Positions 44,434 to 52,643 of a DNA stretch of 64,000 nucleotides are shown piece after piece. The stretch is from Salinivibrio sp. ES.052 (GTDB lineage Bacteria; Pseudomonadota; Gammaproteobacteria; Enterobacterales; Vibrionaceae): assembly GCF_900141775.1 (NCBI RefSeq), contig NZ_FSRI01000003.1, forward strand, positions 310,001 to 374,000, in the 5' to 3' direction. A model generated the notes under the pieces. The model ran no database searches and was not told the origin of the DNA. It worked only from the letters and a program-made list of their open reading frames with translations. Both the position numbers and the translations under genes were made by a program. The first letter of the stretch is position 1. Every line of letters starts with the position of its first letter.

Positions 44434-45699
44434 GTGCAGGATAATGACCTATCACCCGCGATTCTGAATCAACTGTCGATAGCGATATGCATCGTCGATC
44501 ATGAGTACAAAATCGTTAATGCGAACACTTGCTTCTTTATCAGCCTAAATTTAACAAGCGACATACTGATTGGGGACGCACTGTTAGCACGTTTCCCAAC
44601 TCATTATCAATTTTTGCAACAAAACATCGCGACAGTTTTCTTGACGAAAGCGCCATTACAGTCTTCTGGCGCTGTTATCGTTGATATATCTAGGGATGTG
44701 GGGAGCGACGCCGCACACATTTGGCAAGACATCGAGTTTCTGCCCATCCCCTCTGCGTGTGGTGTGGTAACACAAGTTGCTATTTGTTTTTACCGACCCA
44801 CAGCGTTGGCGGCACCCAAGCAAGACTTAGTACCCACTATTTCTGATAGTCAGCGATTCAAACGAAGCTCGGATGCGTATCAATGTGTCGTGTCAGAGCT
44901 GAAGCAGTTACAAAGCCAACTGCTCCAGTCTGAAAAAATGGCGTCAATTGGGCAAATATCAGCGGGTATTGCTCATGAAATAAATAATCCTATTGCGTTT
45001 ATTTCCTCCAATATTTGCACTTTGTATGATTATCTCGAGAAGTTTACCGCTTATGTTCACCGATTGGATGAAACGATTGATAGCACCCAAAATAAGGCCT
45101 TACTGGCCGATAGGCAGGCGCTAAAAGACGATATCCAATTGAGTTATTTACTCGAAGATGCCAGCGATCTGATTGAAGAGTCGTTAGAAGGTATTACGAG
45201 GGTGATGACGATCGTAAAAGATCTCAAAGAGTTCTCACACGTCGATAGTGGAGAGTGGGTCTTAACCGATATTCGCTGCGGTATCGATTCGACGTTGAAA
45301 ATCATCCATAACGAAATCAAATACAACATTGAGATAGAAAGAGTCTACTCGCCACAGACACCTGAGATCATGTGTCAGCCTATGCAGTTGAATCAAGTTT
45401 TTCTCAATTTGCTCATTAATGCAGCGCAAGCTATTGAGGGAGAAGGAAAAATAAAGATTTCTGTTGCTCCTCTCGATGAAAAGCATCTCGTGATTAAAAT
45501 TACAGATAATGGCCAGGGGATGCCTGAAAAGGCGCTGACGACGATCTTTGAGCCGTTTTATACCACCAAACCGGTTGGACAAGGGACCGGGCTTGGCTTA
45601 TCCGTTTCGCGCGATATTATCGCCGCGCACGGCGGCCAGATTACGGTAATCAGTGAGCAGGGCAAAGGGACCACATTTACCATTGTTTTACCTTGTTAA
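44434..45699 (+). CDS. Sensor histidine kinase with N-terminal PAS
   Basis: A soluble kinase of 421 residues. A PAS-like domain (about 5-120, ILNQLSIAICIVDHEYKIVNANTCFF), a coiled coil (SELKQLQSQLLQSEKMASIGQISAG), the phospho-acceptor His181 in GIAHEINNPIAF, and a catalytic domain with NQVFLNLLINAAQAIEG, DNGQGMP, and GTGLGLSVSRDIIAAHGG. The start is a GTG at 44434 with GGAGGGG five bases upstream. It is followed 62 bp later by the REC-EAL gene and is the best candidate to phosphorylate both regulators in the cluster. No membrane segment is visible. Confidence 0.9.
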   Translation: MQDNDLSPAILNQLSIAICIVDHEYKIVNANTCFFISLNLTSDILIGDALLARFPTHYQFLQQNIATVFLTKAPLQSSGAVIVDISRDVGSDAAHIWQDIEFLPIPSACGVVTQVAICFYRPTALAAPKQDLVPTISDSQRFKRSSDAYQCVVSELKQLQSQLLQSEKMASIGQISAGIAHEINNPIAFISSNICTLYDYLEKFTAYVHRLDETIDSTQNKALLADRQALKDDIQLSYLLEDASDLIEESLEGITRVMTIVKDLKEFSHVDSGEWVLTDIRCGIDSTLKIIHNEIKYNIEIERVYSPQTPEIMCQPMQLNQVFLNLLINAAQAIEGEGKIKISVAPLDEKHLVIKITDNGQGMPEKALTTIFEPFYTTKPVGQGTGLGLSVSRDIIAAHGGQITVISEQGKGTTFTIVLPC

Positions 45700-45761
45700 T
45701 AAAATGGTGGTGAGTGTATGACACTGCCCGTTAATCAGGCGATGAGAGGAGGCCATAGTCG

Positions 45762-47381
45762 ATGATGGCGTACACGGAAATTCTACTGGTTGATGATGAG
45801 CCACATATACTTCGTGCGCTAAAGCGAGAGCTACGTCGTTTTGTGGCGCATATTCATACCGCAGAGTCGGGCCAGCAAGCGCTCGATATTTTAACGCAAC
45901 ATCAAATTGGCCTCGTGATTTCCGATTACCGCATGCCAAATATGAACGGCGCAGAGTTACTGATCAACATCCACCAACGTTATCCCGGTATCGCTACGAT
46001 CATGCTGTCTGGACAAGCGGATTTGCACGGTGTCTCTAAAGCCATCAATGCGGGAGCACTGAGCCAGTACGTCAGTAAGCCATGGGATCGCGATGTGTTG
46101 TGCGACACGGTCAAAACAATCTTGACCAATAAACAAGCCTCTTTGCCGAACGACACATTGACGGCGTGTTTATCGATGCAAGCACTTAATCAGCGGATTC
46201 AAAATATGGCGATTGAAGAAAAGACGCCGTGGCTGGTGGCGATGATTGATACTCAAGGGACAAACTCGATTAATGAAACTCAAACGGTAATGGCAGGTAA
46301 CCAGCGTTTGCAACGGGTGAGTGAACACCTTTATCAGCTAGAGATTTTTAATTGGTACCGCGTCGCGGATAAGTTTGTTGGGTTATTGGAGTATTCATCA
46401 GAAGGGCATTGTTTGTTAAACGAACTGATTGAAAGTTTGCATTGCGCAAGAGAGGAGAAAGGACTGCCGACGCAATTAATGGTCAGTGCGCTCCGCTCTT
46501 GGCAGGAGGTATCGTTCGAAAACATTCAGGCGCGTAAAGCGGGAAAAATACCACTTTATGATGCGCTCTACTGGCTTCCGTGCCCTGAGGAACATCAAGA
46601 CGACGCGATGTTGCGCACCTTGATTCGTGATATTGAAGCCAAACACTTCGAGGCATTTTATCAACCACAATTGAATATTGTGACGGGAGAAATCGATGGC
46701 TTTGAAGCTCTTGTGAGACGTCGACTCGAGTCGGGAGGCTACCAAAGCCCTGCCGACTTTCTACCTTTACTTAGTCAATATCAACTTGACGACGTATTAA
46801 CCACCTCGATGTTCGAGCAAGCGCTGGAGACGATTCGACTATTACGCCGTGAGGGTAACGGCAAGACGGTCAGTGTCAATGTCACGGCAAGGCAGTTAGA
46901 AAGTGGGTTCGTTGGGGACGTTATTCAGCACCTTTCGCCGCACTACCCCGATGAAATTGCACACCTTGAAGTCGAGCTGGTAGAAACTGACAGAATTCAT
47001 GATTTTACTCAGACGCATCAGCAAATGGGTCGTTTGAAATCCCTCGGTATCTCCTGTGCGTTAGATGACTTTGGTACTGGTTTTGCTGGATTTGAATCCA
47101 TGTGCGATCTCCCCTTTGACGTGATAAAAATTGATGGTCGCTTCGTTCGTAATATCGGCCAGAGTGAAATGGACGAAGTGATCCTGACATCGATTAGCCA
47201 AAGTGCGAAATTAATGAACGTAGAGGTTGTCGCTGAGTGGGTGGAGAACCAAAATCAAATCGATTTCTTAAGAGAAAAAGGATGTACGCGTGTGCAAGGT
47301 TATGGCATCGGTGCGCCGCTGAGTCAAGATAAGCTATTCGAGTTCCTGAATACCTTTAAGCAATCAGAAAATCCCTCTTAA
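45762..47381 (+). CDS. Response regulator with EAL c-di-GMP phosphodiesterase
   Basis: A 539-residue regulator with receiver domain (1-120; Asp55 in VISDYRMPNMNG, TIMLSGQ, YVSKPWD), a middle region (about 120-285) resembling a degenerate GGDEF domain without signature, and an EAL domain (about 290-535). Active-site residues present are Glu315 in FEALVRR, ELVETDRI, DDFGTGFAGF, KIDGRFV and AEWVEN. So c-di-GMP hydrolysis under phospho-control is likely. AGGAGG lies 9 nt before the ATG. Similar REC-EAL plus REC-HDOD plus kinase sets occur in other Vibrionaceae. Confidence 0.92.
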   Translation: MMAYTEILLVDDEPHILRALKRELRRFVAHIHTAESGQQALDILTQHQIGLVISDYRMPNMNGAELLINIHQRYPGIATIMLSGQADLHGVSKAINAGALSQYVSKPWDRDVLCDTVKTILTNKQASLPNDTLTACLSMQALNQRIQNMAIEEKTPWLVAMIDTQGTNSINETQTVMAGNQRLQRVSEHLYQLEIFNWYRVADKFVGLLEYSSEGHCLLNELIESLHCAREEKGLPTQLMVSALRSWQEVSFENIQARKAGKIPLYDALYWLPCPEEHQDDAMLRTLIRDIEAKHFEAFYQPQLNIVTGEIDGFEALVRRRLESGGYQSPADFLPLLSQYQLDDVLTTSMFEQALETIRLLRREGNGKTVSVNVTARQLESGFVGDVIQHLSPHYPDEIAHLEVELVETDRIHDFTQTHQQMGRLKSLGISCALDDFGTGFAGFESMCDLPFDVIKIDGRFVRNIGQSEMDEVILTSISQSAKLMNVEVVAEWVENQNQIDFLREKGCTRVQGYGIGAPLSQDKLFEFLNTFKQSENPS

Positions 47382-47413
47382 GTTCGTCGTTATTTTAAGT
47401 GCGTTGGTAGGGG

Positions 47414-49048
47414 TTAGGCATTATTTGTTGCGGTATTATTAATCTGGCGAACGAGAGTGATGGTGGCAGTGGTGCCTTCGGTTGAGGATGTCAGCTGTAT
47501 GTCTCCTTGATGATGACGGACGATATCATAGGCATAGGTTAACCCGAGTCCCATGCCTTGCCCAACCGGTAAGGTGGTAAAGAAGGGGTCGTAAATACGA
47601 TGACTCTGATCGTGGGGAAGTCCCTGTCCTGAATCTTTCACCGTGATGGTGCACAGTTCGCCCTTCTCTTCCCCGTCGACTTTAATGTGATGCGTCATAT
47701 CTGAGCGACCGCGCTCACAGGCTTGCAGGGCATTTTTGAGTACTTCTTTAAACAACATGACCAGCTCGTCATCGCGTCCCATGACGGGGGGCAATTGATA
47801 CACGGTGGCGGCAATCGATATCTTGAGGTTAGCTGGTGGAGAGAGGGCATTCAGGGCCTCATCAATTACCGCAAAGATCTCAACGCCTTGAAAGTGTTGG
47901 CGTGTTTGTTGGTTGTAGCTGGAGTACTGTTGTAAGGCGGAAACAATATTGATTACGCGTTGCACACAGTCGTTGGCATCGGCAAGGCTATCACTGAAGT
48001 CATCGTAGAGCTCATCAACGTACTGTTGTTTTTTCCAGCGAGTGAGGGCCTCTTGCGGCTCTGTTTGTTGGATGACTTGCTCGGTGATTTGTGTCCACTT
48101 TTGGTAAGTGTCGAGATATTCTTGACACATTTGCAGGTTACTTTTCACCGCGCCGATGGGGTTATTGATCTCATGGGCAACCCCTGCCGCCATGGTCCCT
48201 ATGGATGCCATTTTCTCGCTTTCGAGCAGCTTTTCTTGCGTTTGCTTGAGCTGATGGTTTATCTCGCGCAATTGATCATTCGATTGCACTAAATCAGCCG
48301 TACGTCGTGCCACCTTACTTTCCAACGACTGGTTGGCTTCTTCTAGCCTGTTTTGATAAATCGCGGTTTTGTTTTCGGACTGGCGTAATGCCTGAATCAT
48401 ATTACTAAAGGCGGTGGCGACACTGGCTAGTTCATCGTTCCCGTGAGTAGAAAGGCGTACATCTCTTTTGCCACTGGCGATGGTATCGGCGGCGTTTTTG
48501 AGTTCTGATAACCGCTGGGTGAGATAGCTCCCCAATAGGTAAGAGAATAAGGCCACTAATAACATCTCACCCAACACAATCAGCATGCTCCAATTTTTCG
48601 CGTCTTTAATTTGGCTAAGCAGGCCGGTCAAGTCAAAGCCAATCCAGACCGAGCCAAATTCAATGCCAGACTCGGAAATGGTCGCGCGCACATCATAAAG
48701 TCCATCGGTCACTGACTGGGCATTTGTCTCAAGAATGTCTGAGGTGAAGGCAGGGGGGAGGTTACCAGCCGATGATAAGACTCTCCCATTATCGCCTAAA
48801 ACGGCGACATACATAATATCGCTGTTATGGAGCAGCTCTTGAGTAAAAGAATCGACGGTGGCGAGATCAAATGACAACACCGCATTCTTTACCGTGGAGG
48901 CGAACAACTGAGTTGTGGAACTGGCGCGTTGGTTGAGCCCTTGGTAGTTGGTAGTTTCTAAATAATTAAGGGTCAATGTCAGCAGAATCGCCAACAGGAT
49001 CGCCTCAATCAGTGCGACACCTAAGATGGTCTTTAATCGCAAGGACAT
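47414..49048 (-). CDS. Membrane sensor histidine kinase coupled to PhnD-like protein
   Basis: A 544-residue inner-membrane kinase: two membrane helices (about 5-30 and 150-175) around a periplasmic sensor domain (about 35-145), HAMP-like linker (TQRLSELKNAADTIASGKRDVRL), a coiled coil, phospho-acceptor His292 in GVAHEINNPIGAV and ATP-binding KEVLKNALQAC, DSGQGLP, GMGLGLTYAYDIV. It starts 3 bp after the stop of the PhnD-like binding-protein gene, so the two are a unit in which the binding protein probably presents its ligand to the kinase. It converges with the REC-EAL gene, the likely target. Confidence 0.9.
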   Translation of the reverse strand: MSLRLKTILGVALIEAILLAILLTLTLNYLETTNYQGLNQRASSTTQLFASTVKNAVLSFDLATVDSFTQELLHNSDIMYVAVLGDNGRVLSSAGNLPPAFTSDILETNAQSVTDGLYDVRATISESGIEFGSVWIGFDLTGLLSQIKDAKNWSMLIVLGEMLLVALFSYLLGSYLTQRLSELKNAADTIASGKRDVRLSTHGNDELASVATAFSNMIQALRQSENKTAIYQNRLEEANQSLESKVARRTADLVQSNDQLREINHQLKQTQEKLLESEKMASIGTMAAGVAHEINNPIGAVKSNLQMCQEYLDTYQKWTQITEQVIQQTEPQEALTRWKKQQYVDELYDDFSDSLADANDCVQRVINIVSALQQYSSYNQQTRQHFQGVEIFAVIDEALNALSPPANLKISIAATVYQLPPVMGRDDELVMLFKEVLKNALQACERGRSDMTHHIKVDGEEKGELCTITVKDSGQGLPHDQSHRIYDPFFTTLPVGQGMGLGLTYAYDIVRHHQGDIQLTSSTEGTTATITLVRQINNTATNNA

Positions 49049-49051
49049 GGG

Positions 49052-49870
49052 TTATTCACTCAACAAGTGTTGTAACAGCGTAATGTTTAACGCTCTCACA
49101 TCGTCCCAATCCTCGTCCTGCGCCGACTCTATCCCTTTGAAGCTAATATTATCTAGCAGCGCTCGGCCTTTTTCACTGTCATTGAGGGAGATAAATGCCG
49201 CTTTGATGGCGGCGGCCGTCTTAGCGTCTAAGTCCGGATGAAAGGCGAATGCATGTGGGGTATAACCTGGCGTTTTCCATAATACGCGCAGCTGCTCGCT
49301 TACTTCAGCATCGGTATTATTAAACGTGCGCTCAATGCCGCCGCCGGCAATAAAGAACTCTCGTGCAACGTTCAAATACACCGAGTCATGAGACGAGACA
49401 TATTGCGGTGTAATGCTTATACCTTGATTTTTCAGTGCGGCGCGAGGCACCACGCTGGCTGCGAATGCGGCCGGTGAGGGAAACGCTAAGCGCTTGCCAT
49501 CGAGTGCCTCAAGTGAGGAAATGGACGTCGCTTTCTTGACGACTAAAATACCGTGAATACGTTTATCTTTTTGTTTCACAAACGCTTTATACCCAGGCTT
49601 TTGGTGGAAAACCGTGTAGTGATAAGGATTCATGTAAGCAATGTCGTACTCGCCGGTGAGCACGCGGCCTTCGAATTCAGGGATGTCTTTGGCGGTACGA
49701 AAGACAATATTGTGACCAGATTGTTGAGACACATATTCTAAAATTGGGCCCCAATTGTTGGCTAATGTAATGGCAGATTGTTGCGGCACGATACCAAAGG
49801 TAATGTCTCTGGCCTGAGCATGGGGAACGAGGGTGATGCTGAATAAAAGAGACAGCAAGATTCCTTTCAT
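49052..49870 (-). CDS. PhnD-like periplasmic binding protein, sensor partner
   Basis: A 272-residue exported protein with a signal peptide (about 1-20, MKGILLSLLFSITLVPHAQA) and a type-II periplasmic-binding fold of the PhnD/TctC-like phosphonate group: ITFGIVPQQSAITLANNWGPILEYVSQQSG, GRVLTGEYDIAYMNPYHYTVFHQ, KRLAFPSPAAFAASVVPRAALKNQG, and a SHDSVYLNVAREFFIAGGG hinge region. No permease or ATPase accompanies it. It is coupled to the kinase gene 3 bp downstream, so its role is probably sensing rather than uptake. Confidence 0.88.
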   Translation of the reverse strand: MKGILLSLLFSITLVPHAQARDITFGIVPQQSAITLANNWGPILEYVSQQSGHNIVFRTAKDIPEFEGRVLTGEYDIAYMNPYHYTVFHQKPGYKAFVKQKDKRIHGILVVKKATSISSLEALDGKRLAFPSPAAFAASVVPRAALKNQGISITPQYVSSHDSVYLNVAREFFIAGGGIERTFNNTDAEVSEQLRVLWKTPGYTPHAFAFHPDLDAKTAAAIKAAFISLNDSEKGRALLDNISFKGIESAQDEDWDDVRALNITLLQHLLSE

Positions 49871-50114
49871 TTAATCATTTCTCGTAATGTGATTGACGAA
49901 CTATTAGACAGTGTAGTTACCGACAGCCCCCCTTGCCATGTGATCATGCGTGATTAAGTCAATGAAATCACATTGTAACCAGAATACGACTGTCTCCTGT
50001 CTTAACGAAGACTGTTCGGGTATTGCTTGCCCTCGATGACGCCGTTGATGTCCATGTGTGAGGGCGAGCGTATTGGTGAGAAGTCTTTGAAGTAGAATTG
50101 TCTAGAGACGCGAA

Positions 50115-51320
50115 TTAGCGAGACGACAAGGGGCGTTTGGCAATCAGTATCCCAATGACGATGGTGCAGGAAAGCAGAATGCAGGTTAACGTGGGCAGTG
50201 GCGGATAGCGCAAGGTGAGCGTTGCTAACAGTGATGCTAATCCATAGCCTAGGGTATGGGCCATAGCGATATAACCACTCACTTTGCCCGGCGCATTGTC
50301 GATCTGTTGCATCGCTTGGCTGGTATAGGCGGGGATAAGTAACGCACAGGCGCCAGATATCACCAGCATTGCAATCACTAACGCGGTGACGCTAGGCAGC
50401 AATAGCAGTGCGTAGCCTGCAACCAAACTGATTGCGCCGACGCCTAGCATGTGTTCGGTACTCAGGCGCTGCTTTTTTACCACCAACACCTGGACCACTA
50501 AGGTGGCTATGCCGCTTAACGTCAGCAAATAACCAATAGCTTGGCTGACGTTATTGGCAGACCATTCGGTGAGGGTATTGAGCATGGGGGTGAGGTTATA
50601 TTGCAACAGGGCAATCGCTGCACACACGGCGAGGCCGTAACCCATATAGGGCCAAATAGCTTTAGGCGCTAGCCATTGACCAGCGGGTGAGTGAGGTTCG
50701 TCCTTTTTGTCCTCGCAGTGAGGCATCATGCTGACAACCAATGCCGCCAATACGGGTAGCAGTAGCATCAACGTCAGTGAAGCGTAGGGGCTGATCACTA
50801 GTACGGCCGACGCAATCAACGGGCCAGCTAATCGACCGAGGCTTAAGCCAATGCTAATGGAGGTAATGGCTTGCATACGGCGCGCCTCACCGGCGAGCAA
50901 CACGGCCCAATGCTGATTAGCAGGTACCATCCCTGCGACCGTCAATCCGTAGATCACCCGCGCCAGCACCGCGAGCGCTAGCCAAGGCCATTGGTTAGCG
51001 CTGCTTTGCGCGCCCAATGTGGCAGCGAGCAATAACGCGAAGCTCACGGCCATACCGGTTAATGCTTGTAGCACCACAAATTTGGGGCCGTGATGATCGC
51101 TGAACCGACCCCAAAATGGCGCGGCGGGCAGGAAGAGCACGCTCCCTACGGCAATAATCACTGCCCATGTCGACAGTGAAAATCCTCCTTGCGCCACCAA
51201 TAGAGGCAGCGAGACCAAGAGCCCATTCTGACCAATGCCCATTAAAGCGGCAATCAACGTCAAGGTGACCGATTGCCACTTTGTGGTTTGTATGGCTGAT
51301 TGTGTTTGCGCGTGCGCCAT
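50115..51320 (-). CDS. MFS transporter, probable aerobactin exporter
   Basis: Twelve-helix major facilitator protein of 401 residues. Motif A-like loop GRFSDHHGPKFVVLQA between helices 2 and 3, and hydrophobic segments throughout. Its ATG overlaps the iucD stop by one base (TAATG), so it is translated with the siderophore enzymes. By position it most likely exports aerobactin, like ShiF or PvsC in other iuc- or pvs-type loci; this is inference. Last gene of the iutA-iucAB-iucD-MFS string. Confidence 0.87.
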   Translation of the reverse strand: MAHAQTQSAIQTTKWQSVTLTLIAALMGIGQNGLLVSLPLLVAQGGFSLSTWAVIIAVGSVLFLPAAPFWGRFSDHHGPKFVVLQALTGMAVSFALLLAATLGAQSSANQWPWLALAVLARVIYGLTVAGMVPANQHWAVLLAGEARRMQAITSISIGLSLGRLAGPLIASAVLVISPYASLTLMLLLPVLAALVVSMMPHCEDKKDEPHSPAGQWLAPKAIWPYMGYGLAVCAAIALLQYNLTPMLNTLTEWSANNVSQAIGYLLTLSGIATLVVQVLVVKKQRLSTEHMLGVGAISLVAGYALLLLPSVTALVIAMLVISGACALLIPAYTSQAMQQIDNAPGKVSGYIAMAHTLGYGLASLLATLTLRYPPLPTLTCILLSCTIVIGILIAKRPLSSR

Positions 51321-52633
51321 TACCAGCCGGCCACTTTTTGCACCTCAGGGGTGGTGGATGCCGCCAGCGTCCAGTCCAGCAGGCCGTGGTGATGAGCAAT
51401 ATCGTACACCGGCGTACCGCTAATCGCATTAATGATGGTGGCGGCTCGCCATGCTGCGAGACTCAGTTGTGGCTCAATAATACCGTGACAATGGGTGCCG
51501 ACATTCATCATATACAATGCCTGTGAGCAGCCTTCACGCATTTTTACTCGGTAGTGAGTATTCACATTTGGCCGCCCTTGGTCATCAAGGACGAGATGAT
51601 CGCTTAGGGTATTGAGGCATTGAGGGAGTGCCCGAGAAAAACCAGTGCACAAGATCACCACGTCCGCATCGATTGTCGCGGTGTCACCGGTCAAGGTTGC
51701 TGTTGTGGTTAACTGGTAACCTGCTTGGTGTGATTGCATGCCAGTAAGCATTTGTCCCGGAAGCAGTCGCCACCACAGTGGGGACCGGCGTACGTATTTG
51801 TCGTGATACAGGCGTTGATAGAGTCCTTGTAAGCAGTCGTCGGTGATCCCATCACTGGCAAGCTTTTGTTGCGTAAGTTGAGTGTGTTTGACCTTGGGGT
51901 CGAGGCTATGAAACTGCTCTGCATAATCAGGCATAAAATACTGATCGGTAAACGGGTTCTCATCCAGTCCTTGTAGATTAGGGCGGCGAGAAACCCAATC
52001 AACATGCGCCACTTTGCCAAATTCACCATCAAAGACATGCTGGAAGACATCCGCGCCGGTTTGGCCACCACCGATAATGGCCACTTTTTTACCTATTAAG
52101 TCAGGTTGTCGGAGCGCGAGTTCGCTGGCGTGAAACACCTGTTCACCCACAAACGACGTGGCGCAGTCAGGCATAAACGGTTGGGTACCAGTCCCCACGA
52201 TTAAATGATCGCAGGTCAATTGTCCGTGTGGGGTATTCACCGCGAAGCCTGAGTCATAAGGCGTGATGTTCAGCACTGGCGTATCGAATTGGGTATTGGG
52301 AAGCTGGTGCGCGACCCAAGCCATATAATCAGAAAACTCCAACCGCGATATCGTCTGTTCGCCCCGCGCGGTAAAGGGATAAAACTTTTTGGTTTTAACC
52401 AGATAATTAATGAAGGTGTAAGGGCTGGTCGGATCAACCGCTGTTACCATGTCTTTTAGGTACGAGGTTTGCATTTTCGCATCGTCCAGCAGCAAGCCGG
52501 GGTGCCACGCAAAGCGTGGTTTTTGCTCGACAAACAAACTCGACATGGACTGACTGTGGGGAGCCAGCAGCGCCGCCGCACTGAGATTAAAGGGGCCAAG
52601 CCCTACACCTAAAACAGAATAATGCCTTGTCAT
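51320..52633 (-). CDS. iucD: L-lysine N6-monooxygenase IucD
   Basis: FAD- and NADPH-dependent hydroxylase that makes N6-hydroxylysine, the first step of aerobactin synthesis. I start at MTRHYSVLGVGLGPFNLSAAAL (52633), because AAGGA lies 7 nt upstream and overlaps the stop of the previous gene; the frame opens at 52681. This gives 437 residues, close to the 445 of E. coli. FAD site GVGLGPFNLS (about 8-17), RFAWHPGLLLDDAKMQTSYLKDMVTAVDPTSPYTFINYL, NADPH site IIGGGQTGADVF, and the C-terminal LCTGFSRALP and HGIIEPQLSLAAWRAA. Coupled to the fused iucA-iucB gene. Confidence 0.95.
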   Translation of the reverse strand: MTRHYSVLGVGLGPFNLSAAALLAPHSQSMSSLFVEQKPRFAWHPGLLLDDAKMQTSYLKDMVTAVDPTSPYTFINYLVKTKKFYPFTARGEQTISRLEFSDYMAWVAHQLPNTQFDTPVLNITPYDSGFAVNTPHGQLTCDHLIVGTGTQPFMPDCATSFVGEQVFHASELALRQPDLIGKKVAIIGGGQTGADVFQHVFDGEFGKVAHVDWVSRRPNLQGLDENPFTDQYFMPDYAEQFHSLDPKVKHTQLTQQKLASDGITDDCLQGLYQRLYHDKYVRRSPLWWRLLPGQMLTGMQSHQAGYQLTTTATLTGDTATIDADVVILCTGFSRALPQCLNTLSDHLVLDDQGRPNVNTHYRVKMREGCSQALYMMNVGTHCHGIIEPQLSLAAWRAATIINAISGTPVYDIAHHHGLLDWTLAASTTPEVQKVAGW

Positions 52634-52643
52634 CTCTGCATCC

